Positions 1-5,124 of a stretch of DNA of 5,124 bases are shown here, in pieces (positions within the stretch are counted from its first letter, which is position 1; every line of letters begins with the position of its first letter). The notes beneath the pieces are model-generated. The model saw nothing but the letters and a program-made list of their open reading frames with translations. It ran no database searches and was not told the DNA's origin. Source of the stretch: Candidatus Coliplasma caballi (GTDB lineage Bacteria > Bacillota > Clostridia > Oscillospirales > CAG-382); the NCBI GenBank assembly GCA_018065365.1, contig JAGHTH010000221.1:1-5124 (forward strand), read 5' to 3'. A program made the translations under genes and the position numbers.

Positions 1-923
1 GCGGTAACCAGACCGATCGCGGTCTTGATGCAGGCAAGCGTAACGATTGCCGTCATCAGCACGGAACCGACCGTGCGGAAATAGTAATTCGAGATCGCGC
101 CGAGGATCGCACCGCCGTCTGCCGCTCCCTCCAGAATGGGAGCGCTGCGGCCTGCCGCGAGCGTGATGAACAGATAGATCACGCCCATCATCAGACAGCT
201 GGAAATACCGGCGCCGGCGGTGTTGGCAGCGACGTAGTCGCCTTTGGAGATCCCGTGTCTGCGAACGACGTTGACAACGATGATACCGAACGCGAGTCCC
301 GCGAGCGCGTCGAGGGTGTTGTAGCCCTCTAAGAAGCCCGCAAAGAACGCTTTTGCCGGAGTGGCGTAGTTCTCGGAAGGAACGACGTTTGCAATGTCAG
401 AGAGGGGATAAATGAACGTTGCGGCGATCAGAATGGCCAAGACCGCCAGAAAGATCGGGTTTAAGATTCTTCCGATCCAGGTCAGAATGCCGTTCGGCTT
501 CAATGTAAAGAACAGCACGATGGCAAAAAATACGAAAGAGAAGATCGCCAGCGAGAGTTTCTCGCTTCCGGCGGGGAACAGGTTTGCCGCACCGACCGCG
601 AAAGACGTGCTTGCGCATCTCGGGATCGCGAACAAGGGGCCGATCGTCAGATAGAGCAGCAGGCAGAAGAAATTGCTGTATCTTGCACCGATCTTGTCCG
701 CCATGTTCTGTACGCCGCTGCTGCGGCTCATCGCAAGCGCCACGACGGCAAGCAAGGGCAGACCTACCGCGGTAATAAACATTCCGAGATAGGCAAAAAT
801 CAGGTTAGATCCGGCGTCCTGTCCGAGCTTCGCGGGGAAGATCAGATTGCCTGCGCCGAAAAACATTCCGAAAAGCATACTCGTGATCGCGATGCTTTCC
901 CGTAGCGTCAGTCGTTTTCTCAT
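1..923 (-). CDS. brnQ: Branched-chain amino acid carrier BrnQ (LIVCS family), C-terminus cut by window edge
   Basis: Integral-membrane symporter expected to import leucine, isoleucine and valine with Na+ or H+. My reverse-strand translation gives 307 open codons with no stop before the window edge; family members are about 430-450 residues, so roughly the last third is missing. Family motifs are visible: FGAGNLIFP at residues 22-30, LTIGPLFAIPR at 92-102, GFLEGYNTLDALAGLAFG at 196-213 and TLACIKTAIGL at 295-305. Several hydrophobic helices lie between them. I chose the ATG at 923 because MRKRLTLRESIAI aligns with the usual short BrnQ N-terminus and leaves a leader of about 25 nt after the predicted promoter. 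An in-frame ATG at 938 would add MKVFL, but it sits only about 10 nt from the predicted transcript start and has no ribosome site. The site for the 923 start is itself weak (GAAAGTG, 6 nt away). The gene has its own promoter and follows the terminator of the peptide-transport operon. Family assignment is near certain; substrate is inferred from the family. Confidence 0.95.
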   Translation of the reverse strand, partial: MRKRLTLRESIAITSMLFGMFFGAGNLIFPAKLGQDAGSNLIFAYLGMFITAVGLPLLAVVALAMSRSSGVQNMADKIGARYSNFFCLLLYLTIGPLFAIPRCASTSFAVGAANLFPAGSEKLSLAIFSFVFFAIVLFFTLKPNGILTWIGRILNPIFLAVLAILIAATFIYPLSDIANVVPSENYATPAKAFFAGFLEGYNTLDALAGLAFGIIVVNVVRRHGISKGDYVAANTAGAGISSCLMMGVIYLFITLAAGRSAPILEGAADGGAILGAISNYYFRTVGSVLMTAIVTLACIKTAIGLVT

Positions 924-941
924 AAGAAACACTTTCATTTT

Positions 942-962
942 GTATGATTTTAATTATCATAC
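942..962. repeat. Perfect 7-bp inverted repeat over the brnQ -10 and start point; candidate operator
   Basis: The arms GTATGAT (942-948) and ATCATAC (956-962) are perfect complements separated by 7 nt. One arm contains the -10 hexamer and the other covers the predicted first transcribed bases. The 14-bp centre-to-centre geometry and 21-bp total length are typical of a dimeric repressor site. The AT-rich hairpin has no T tract after it and is too weak to act as a terminator, so a DNA-level operator is the better reading. The regulator is not identifiable from this window. Confidence 0.5.
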
Positions 963-984
963 CATATTTTTCTGCAAAAGTCAA
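956..984 (-). promoter_or_regulatory. Sigma-A type promoter of brnQ
   Basis: On the minus strand the -35 hexamer TTGACT (979-984) is followed by exactly 17 bp and then the -10 hexamer TATGAT (956-961). TG at the right place just before the -10 gives an extended -10 (TGGTATGAT). The predicted transcript start is near 949, which leaves about 26 nt before the brnQ ATG, too short for a riboswitch or T-box leader. The DNA upstream of the -35 (about 985-1018) is A/T-rich with runs of A and T, resembling an UP element. Hexamers and spacing are read directly; the start site is inferred. Confidence 0.85.
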
Positions 985-1012
985 ACAAAAAAACGATTAT
1001 TTACCTTATTTT

Positions 1013-1029
1013 TTTGTAAGATTTGTAAG
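1013..1029. repeat. Tandem direct repeat upstream of the brnQ promoter
   Basis: TTTGTAAG occurs twice, at 1013-1020 and 1022-1029, with a 9-bp period; on the transcribed strand it reads CTTACAAA twice. It lies about 64-80 bp upstream of the predicted brnQ start, where an activator could bind. The second copy runs into a 6-bp inverted repeat, AAGGAT-TG-ATCCTT (1027-1040). The short length in AT-rich DNA makes chance a real possibility. Confidence 0.3.
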
Positions 1030-1063
1030 GATTGATCCTTCCTTGCTTTCCGCTCTGTGACAA

Positions 1064-1090
1064 AAGTGCCGGGATTTGCTCCCGGCACTT
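1064..1090 (-). terminator. Rho-independent terminator of the peptide-transport operon
   Basis: A perfect 10-bp stem (AAGTGCCGGG with CCCGGCACTT) encloses a 7-nt loop and sits 44 nt after the stop codon of the binding-protein gene. Read on the minus strand, the 3' arm ends in CACTTTTGTC, giving a short run of four T, two of which can pair with the stem. On the plus strand the following bases (CGTTTCATATT) are a poorer tail, so the minus direction is preferred. The stem is strong but the U run is short, so some read-through into brnQ is possible. Confidence 0.8.
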
Positions 1091-1134
1091 CGTTTCATAT
1101 TCGGTCTATGCGGCCTGCGTCAACTGATCTCGGA

Positions 1135-2916
1135 TCAGCCGATTTCGCAGTACATGAAGTACTTGTAGCCCAGAGGGTTCGAGAAGAAGCCCTTCACGCT
1201 GTCGTCGATCATGTAGATATCGGTGTAGAAATACAGCGGAACGATCGCGCCGGTTTCCATCAGGATATCTTCTGCCTTGTGCATCAACGCATAACGCTTC
1301 TCGGTATCGGTGCATGCCTTGATGGTGGAGATCAGAACGTCGTAGGTTTCAGCCCAGGTGCCGTTTTCAACCTTAACGTCATAACCGAGAGCGGTCAGAT
1401 CGAGGTTGTAGATCGCTGCATCCTTGTGAGCGCCCTTGCCGTACTGAACGTCGTTGTTACCGGATGCGGTAACCCACATATCCAGGAAGCAGATCGGGTC
1501 GTTGTAGTCAGCCAGCCAGCCGTTACGAGCGATGGAGTAGTTGCCGTCTTTACGGGTGTTTAAGAAGGTGTTCCACTCCTGGTTTTCAAGGTTCATCGTG
1601 ATGCCGACAGCAGCCATAGCGCTCTGCAGGTATTCACCGATTGCCTTGTGGCCGTCGTTGGTGTTGTACAGGTAGGTCAGGGTGGGGAAGTTGGTGAACT
1701 TCTTGGTGGCTTCGTCGTAGTCGTAGTACTTCTTCAGCACATCGACTGCTTTGTTGAAGTTGTCGGTCAGCGCTTCCTTGGAAACGTTGTAGTAGCCGTC
1801 GTAGTCCTTGCTACTGCCCGCGGTCTTGTAGAACTGCGTGCCGTCGGGGTTGGTCATACCCATTGCAACGAAGGAGGAAGCGGGAACCTGACCTGCCTGA
1901 CCGATTTCTTCTACGATGTAGTTACGGTCGTACAGGAGAGCGATCGCGTTACGGATCTCTGCTTTTGCCTTTTCAGCTTCGGCACCGGTCAGTTCGCAGC
2001 CGTCGGGAAGAATGTTTTCGTTGACGTTCCAGCAGACGTAGTAGGTACCGATCTGGCCGGCAACGACGAATTCATCCGGGTACTGTGCTTTCAGAGTCGC
2101 GATTTCATCGGTCGGAACGTCGTCGATCAGCTGCCAGGAACCGTTCTTGAAGTTCGCCAGCATGTTGTTCGCGTCGTCGGACAGATAGAATTCGATGACG
2201 TCCATCTTAATGGAATCAGCGTCAACGTAGTTCGGGTTCTTTTCAATGACGATCTTGGAGTTGGTTTCCCAGGAGGTCATCGTGTAAGCACCGTTGCTGA
2301 TGTAGGTCTCGGGTTTGGTTGCCCAGCTTTCGGAAGCGACGATGTCCTGACGAACGGGGAAGTAGGTCGGGAATGCGAGCAGCTCGTTCCAGTATGCAAC
2401 GGAGTTTGCAAGGGTAACTTCGAGCGTCTTGTCGTCTTTCGCGGTAACTGCCAGATCGTTCGGATAACCTTTGACGACCTCAAACATATAACCGTAGTCG
2501 GCGCCGAGTTCCTCGGAAGCAGCGCGCTTCCAGGAGAATTCGAAATCGCCCGCAGTCAATGCTTTGCCGTCGGACCATTTCAGGTTGTCGCGGAGCGTGT
2601 AGGTGTAGGTCACGGTACCGTCGGTATTTGCAACGCCTTCGGGAAGGGAAGTTGCAAGGTCGGAAGCGATGACCAGATCGCCTTTGTCGTTCTGAGACCA
2701 TTTTGCAAGGCCGGAGAACAGGTGGCTGACGAGCGTAGCGCCGTCAACTGCGGAGTTCAGAGCAGGATCGAGGGTGTCGGGCTCGGAAGCCAGGCAGACC
2801 GCGATGCTGGTCTTGGAGGAGTCGCCGCCTTTGGAGGACGTGTCGTTGTTATCGCCGCAAGCGACGAGCGCGAACAACATCACTGCAACAAGCGCGAGTG
2901 CGAGAATTTTTTTCAT
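1135..2916 (-). CDS. oppA: Oligopeptide-binding lipoprotein of an ABC importer (SBP family 5, OppA-like)
   Basis: Extracellular membrane-anchored receptor that binds peptides and delivers them to the Opp permease. The 593-residue product begins MKK with a hydrophobic stretch and the lipobox L17-V18-A19-C20, so Cys20 should be lipidated. A Ser/Gly/Asp-rich linker (about 21-36) precedes the mature domain. Family-5 hallmarks follow: SEPDTLDPA at 44-52, WSDGKALTAGDFEFSWKRA at 114-132, SNGAYTMTSW at 207-216, EKNPNY at 225-230 and the GWLADYNDPICFLDMW segment at 466-481. Length is slightly above the roughly 540-residue precursor of E. coli OppA. The ATG at 2916 is supported by the signal peptide and by AGAAAGGAA 9 nt upstream. 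The gene lies 42 nt after oppF with no terminator or clear promoter between, so it is probably the last gene of the operon. Peptide length preference cannot be read from sequence; a dipeptide or other family-5 ligand remains possible. Confidence 0.92.
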   Translation of the reverse strand: MKKILALALVAVMLFALVACGDNNDTSSKGGDSSKTSIAVCLASEPDTLDPALNSAVDGATLVSHLFSGLAKWSQNDKGDLVIASDLATSLPEGVANTDGTVTYTYTLRDNLKWSDGKALTAGDFEFSWKRAASEELGADYGYMFEVVKGYPNDLAVTAKDDKTLEVTLANSVAYWNELLAFPTYFPVRQDIVASESWATKPETYISNGAYTMTSWETNSKIVIEKNPNYVDADSIKMDVIEFYLSDDANNMLANFKNGSWQLIDDVPTDEIATLKAQYPDEFVVAGQIGTYYVCWNVNENILPDGCELTGAEAEKAKAEIRNAIALLYDRNYIVEEIGQAGQVPASSFVAMGMTNPDGTQFYKTAGSSKDYDGYYNVSKEALTDNFNKAVDVLKKYYDYDEATKKFTNFPTLTYLYNTNDGHKAIGEYLQSAMAAVGITMNLENQEWNTFLNTRKDGNYSIARNGWLADYNDPICFLDMWVTASGNNDVQYGKGAHKDAAIYNLDLTALGYDVKVENGTWAETYDVLISTIKACTDTEKRYALMHKAEDILMETGAIVPLYFYTDIYMIDDSVKGFFSNPLGYKYFMYCEIG

Positions 2917-2925
2917 AGTGTAGAG

Positions 2926-2934
2926 TTCCTTTCT
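2926..2934 (-). promoter_or_regulatory. Ribosome binding site of the binding-protein gene
   Basis: AGAAAGGAA on the minus strand contains the AAGGA core and lies 9 nt before the ATG at 2916. Upstream of it, 2938-2958 is an A-rich leader (on the minus strand), which could keep the start region unstructured and favour strong translation of the receptor. That effect is inference. Confidence 0.7.
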
Positions 2935-2958
2935 GAATGATTTATTTTTTGTTTTTTG

Positions 2959-3945
2959 TCAGTTGATTTCTGCCAAACGGTGGCAGGCGACGAAATGTCC
3001 TTTGCGGACTTCCTTGAATTCGGGCATCGAGCAGGCACATTCTTCGCTTGCGTACGGGCATCTGGTGCGGAACGGACACCCGGAGGGCGCGTTCAGCGGG
3101 CTGGGAATATCGCCGGTCAGAACGATACGCTTGTTTTCACGTGCGATCTTCGGATCCGGAACGGGAACCGCGGACATCAGCGACTTGGAGTAGGGGTGCA
3201 GCGGATGTTCGTAGATCTCCGCGGCGTCTGCAAGTTCCACCATTTTGCCGAGATACATCACGGCAATGCGGTTGCTGATATGGCGGACGACCAGCAGATC
3301 GTGCGCGATGAACAGATAAGTCAGCCCGAACTTCTGCTGCAGCTCGTAGAACATATTGATGACCTGTGCCTGAATGGAAACGTCCAGAGCGGAAACGGGC
3401 TCGTCGCAGACGATGAAATCGGGGTTCATGGCAAGCGCTCTCGCGATGCCGATGCGCTGTCTTTGACCGCCGGAGAACTCGTGCGCGTATCGCGCGGCGT
3501 GTTCGCTGTTCAATCCGACGTGTTCCATCAATTCGAGAATCTTTGCGGAACGTTCCTCTTTGGAAGCGTATGCTTTGTGAATGTCAAGCGGTTCGCCGAT
3601 GATGTCCGAAACGGTCATACGCGGGTTCAGCGAGGAATAGGGGTCCTGGAACACCATCGTCGCGTGTTTGCGGTATTCCATGATCTCCTGCTTGGTTTTG
3701 ACGGGCTTTCCGTCAAACAGGATCTCGCCGGCAGTCGGTTTGTAAAGGTGCAGCATCGTTCTGCCGACCGTGGTTTTGCCGCAGCCGGATTCTCCGACCA
3801 GACCGAGCGTTTCGCCTCGCATGATCGAGAAAGAAACGTCATCTACGGCTTTTAACGGTTTGGAACGGAACAATCCCGTGGTAACGTCAAAATACTCTTT
3901 GAGGTGTCTGACTTCCACAAGGGGCTTGTTAGTTTGCTGATCCAT
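2959..3945 (-). CDS. oppF: Peptide ABC transporter ATP-binding protein, OppF/DppF type
   Basis: Cytoplasmic nucleotide-binding subunit that pairs with OppD and hydrolyses ATP to drive peptide import. From the ATG at 3945 it is 328 residues. Motifs: Walker A GESGCGKT 51-58, Q-loop Gln100, signature FSGGQ 157-161, Walker B FIVCDE 177-182, D-loop SALD 185-188, switch His215. The C-terminal oligopeptide-transporter extension contains Cys290, Cys296, Cys303, Cys305 and Cys321. The open frame extends 10 codons further, to an ATG at 3975, but the 3945 start has AAGGAGG 8 nt upstream, and MDQQTNKPLVEVRHL fits the family N-terminus, so 3945 is preferred. It overlaps the end of oppD by 17 nt in another frame, which suggests translational coupling. 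Opp versus Dpp naming is not resolvable from sequence alone. Confidence 0.93.
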   Translation of the reverse strand: MDQQTNKPLVEVRHLKEYFDVTTGLFRSKPLKAVDDVSFSIMRGETLGLVGESGCGKTTVGRTMLHLYKPTAGEILFDGKPVKTKQEIMEYRKHATMVFQDPYSSLNPRMTVSDIIGEPLDIHKAYASKEERSAKILELMEHVGLNSEHAARYAHEFSGGQRQRIGIARALAMNPDFIVCDEPVSALDVSIQAQVINMFYELQQKFGLTYLFIAHDLLVVRHISNRIAVMYLGKMVELADAAEIYEHPLHPYSKSLMSAVPVPDPKIARENKRIVLTGDIPSPLNAPSGCPFRTRCPYASEECACSMPEFKEVRKGHFVACHRLAEIN

Positions 3946-4963
3946 CGGCTCCGCCTCCTTCCGTGATGTCTTCAAATACGGGCTTGCCCTCGTCGTATTC
4001 CTTTTTCACGTTCATCCAACAGTTGACCTGATGGAATTCATTCACACGCATCCGCGGGCAGCGTTGGTGCAGGCAGATCTTCATTGCGTTGTCGCAGCGC
4101 GGCGCGAACGGGCATCCTTTCGGCATATTGAGAAGGTCGATCGGGGTGCCGCTGATCGGCTGGAGGCGTTTCCCGGCTGTTTCTGCGGTCGGAATGGAAC
4201 GCATCAGCCCTTTGGTGTATTCGTGGCGCGGGTTGTAGAAGATCTCGTCGGCGGTGCCTTGCTCGCAAATCGAGCCGGCGTACATGACGATGACCTCGTC
4301 GCACATCTGCGCAACGACACCGAGGTCGTGCGTGATCATGATGATCGCCATTCCGAGTTCTTTCTGCAGATCTTTCATCAGTTCGAGGATCTGCGCCTGA
4401 ATGGTAACGTCCAGAGCCGTCGTCGGCTCGTCGGCAATCAGAATATCGGGTTCGCAGGCGAGCGCCATGGCGATCATGACTCTCTGCCGCATACCGCCGG
4501 AATGTTCGAACGGGTATTGCTTCATTCTTTTTTCGGGCTCGTTGATATTGACCAGCCGCAAAAGTTCGATCGCGCGTTCTTTCGCCTGCTTGCGATTGCG
4601 GTTGGTGTGGAGCATGATCGCTTCGATCAGCTGATGCCCGATCGAATAGGTGGGGTTCAGCGAGGTCATCGGATCCTGGAAAATAATGGAAACCTTGTTG
4701 CCTCGCACAGAACGCATTTTCTTTTCGCCGGCGTCAACGAGTTCTTCGCCGTCCAATTTGATAGACCCGGAAGTGATCTTGCCGTTTCCGTCGATGATTT
4801 GCATGATCGAATACGCGGTTACGGATTTTCCGGAGCCGGATTCTCCGACGATGCCCAACACCTTGCCGCGTTCCAGAAAGAACGACACGCCGTTGACTGC
4901 TTTCACTTCGCCGGCAGGGGTTGTAAAGGAGGTGTGAAGATCGTTCACTTCAAGTAAAGCCAT
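3929..4963 (-). CDS. oppD: Peptide ABC transporter ATP-binding protein, OppD/DppD type
   Basis: First ATPase subunit of the peptide importer, acting at the inner face of the membrane with OppF. 344 residues. Motifs: Walker A GESGSGKS 40-47, Q-loop Gln96 in FQDPMTSLNP, signature HSGGM 154-158, Walker B DILIADE 173-179, D-loop TALD 182-185, switch His212. The signature begins with His where Leu or Phe is common in this family. The C-terminal peptide-transporter domain has Cys284, 290, 297, 302 and 315; four of these match the spacing found in OppF. The last 20 or so residues form an acidic, Gly-rich tail (EDITEGGGADG), encoded where the oppF ribosome site and start lie. The ATG at 4963 has AAGGGGG 9 nt upstream and MALLEVNDLHTSF is the usual family N-terminus. 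It begins 19 nt after the permease stop codon, in one operon. Confidence 0.93.
   Translation of the reverse strand: MALLEVNDLHTSFTTPAGEVKAVNGVSFFLERGKVLGIVGESGSGKSVTAYSIMQIIDGNGKITSGSIKLDGEELVDAGEKKMRSVRGNKVSIIFQDPMTSLNPTYSIGHQLIEAIMLHTNRNRKQAKERAIELLRLVNINEPEKRMKQYPFEHSGGMRQRVMIAMALACEPDILIADEPTTALDVTIQAQILELMKDLQKELGMAIIMITHDLGVVAQMCDEVIVMYAGSICEQGTADEIFYNPRHEYTKGLMRSIPTAETAGKRLQPISGTPIDLLNMPKGCPFAPRCDNAMKICLHQRCPRMRVNEFHQVNCWMNVKKEYDEGKPVFEDITEGGGADGSAN
3954..3960 (-). promoter_or_regulatory. Strong ribosome binding site inside oppD that sets the oppF start
   Basis: AAGGAGG on the minus strand lies 8 nt before the ATG at 3945 and within the 3' end of the oppD coding region. It is downstream of the alternative ATG at 3975, so it cannot serve that start; this decides the oppF N-terminus. 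Confidence 0.85.
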
Positions 4964-4972
4964 TTCTTTTTC

Positions 4973-4979
4973 CCCCTTT
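4973..4979 (-). promoter_or_regulatory. Ribosome binding site of oppD
   Basis: AAGGGGG on the minus strand lies 9 nt before the ATG at 4963, inside the 19-nt gap after the permease stop. It is a slightly off-consensus purine run (G in place of A), weaker on paper than the oppF site. Confidence 0.6.
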
Positions 4980-4982
4980 TTG

Positions 4983-5124
4983 TCAGCGCTTCAGTTTGGG
5001 GTCAAAAGCGTCGCGCAGTCCGGCGCCCAACAGGTTGAGCGAGAGGACGATCAGAGAGATCACGATCGCCGGGATGACCAGTCGGTAAGCGTAAGAATAC
5101 ATTCCGTTCAGCGCGTCGGAAGCC
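4983..5124 (-). CDS. oppC: Peptide ABC transporter permease, OppC/DppC type, C-terminal 46 residues
   Basis: Only the C-terminus of this membrane permease is in the window; it starts beyond the right edge. The reverse-strand translation has 46 codons before TGA at 4983-4985. It contains a hydrophobic helix, LVIPAIVISLIVLSLNLLG, followed by the diagnostic ending GAGLRDAFDPKLKR, which closely resembles the conserved NLLGDGLRDALDPKL end of OppC/DppC proteins. Together with its OppB-type partner, presumably encoded further right, it would form the channel driven by OppD and OppF. Its position directly before oppD matches the usual B-C-D-F order. Confidence 0.88.
   Translation of the reverse strand, partial: ASDALNGMYSYAYRLVIPAIVISLIVLSLNLLGAGLRDAFDPKLKR

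Noticed and set aside
412..775. Short plus-strand open frames over brnQ, and a 73-codon minus-strand frame at 397-618
   Set aside because: They lie within the clear BrnQ reading frame, have no recognisable domains and no convincing ribosome sites.
847..1035. A 62-codon plus-strand frame covering the brnQ start and promoter region
   Set aside because: The second half is low-complexity translation of the A/T-rich intergenic DNA (FFCK, KKRLFTLFF) and the first half is antisense to brnQ; there is no ribosome site.
924..1063. Riboswitch or T-box leader upstream of brnQ
   Set aside because: The predicted transcript start leaves only about 26 nt before the ATG, and no T-box, specifier stem or antiterminator-like structure is visible.
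1094..1120. Possible promoter on the minus strand (TTGACG, 18 bp, TATGAA) between the binding-protein stop and the terminator
   Set aside because: The -10 is poor and any transcript would run straight into the hairpin at 1064-1090, leaving no sensible product.
1124..1138. Small inverted repeat CTGATC-TCG-GATCAG over the binding-protein stop codon
   Set aside because: Six base pairs with a 3-nt loop, no T run after it, and overlapping coding sequence; the strong hairpin just downstream is the better terminator.
1648..2940. A 430-codon plus-strand open frame antisense to the binding-protein gene, and similar frames at 2956-3855, 4031-4957 and 1057-1563
   Set aside because: Each is codon-aligned with the minus-strand gene beneath it, so plus-strand stops can arise only where that gene uses TTA, CTA or TCA codons, which are scarce here. 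The translations look like no protein family and the minus-strand genes explain the region fully.
1..5124. Mobile element, CRISPR array, defence system or tRNA gene
   Set aside because: Coding density is high with ordinary transport genes throughout; no terminal repeats, spaced repeat units, transposase-like product or tRNA fold was seen.

Overview
The window comes from a bacterium, most likely a Clostridia-type member of the Bacillota. The signs are strong AGGAGG-like ribosome sites, a short lysine-initiated lipoprotein signal peptide, moderate GC with many GCG/GTC/TTC codons, and AT-rich intergenic promoters. This placement is inferred from style and from protein similarity recalled from memory, not from a search. 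Every gene supported here lies on the minus strand, so transcription runs from high to low coordinates.

Region by region in transcription order: (1) positions 5124-4983 hold the last 46 codons of an oligopeptide/dipeptide ABC permease of the OppC/DppC type. (2) Positions 4963-3929 encode the first ATPase (OppD/DppD type). (3) Positions 3945-2959 encode the second ATPase (OppF/DppF type). It overlaps the end of oppD by 17 nt and has its own strong ribosome site inside oppD. (4) Positions 2916-1135 encode a 593-residue peptide-binding lipoprotein (OppA-like, SBP family 5), 42 nt downstream of oppF. (5) A GC-rich hairpin at 1064-1090 closes this operon. (6) An AT-rich intergenic stretch carries a near-consensus sigma-A promoter (TTGACT, 17 bp, TATGAT) overlapped by a perfect 7-bp inverted repeat. 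(7) Positions 923-1 hold the first 307 codons of a branched-chain amino acid carrier, BrnQ, which runs off the window edge.

Together these genes form a nitrogen and amino-acid acquisition locus. The lipoprotein captures peptides outside the cell, the permease pair (OppC here, its partner presumably just beyond the right edge) and the two ATPases import them, and the separately transcribed BrnQ imports Leu/Ile/Val by cation symport. No mobile element, CRISPR array, tRNA, rRNA or riboswitch was seen. I found no evidence of a novel system. The most useful points are the probable operator on the brnQ promoter, the identically spaced four-cysteine motif in both ATPases, and the corrected oppF start. 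The long plus-strand open frames are codon-aligned antisense shadows.
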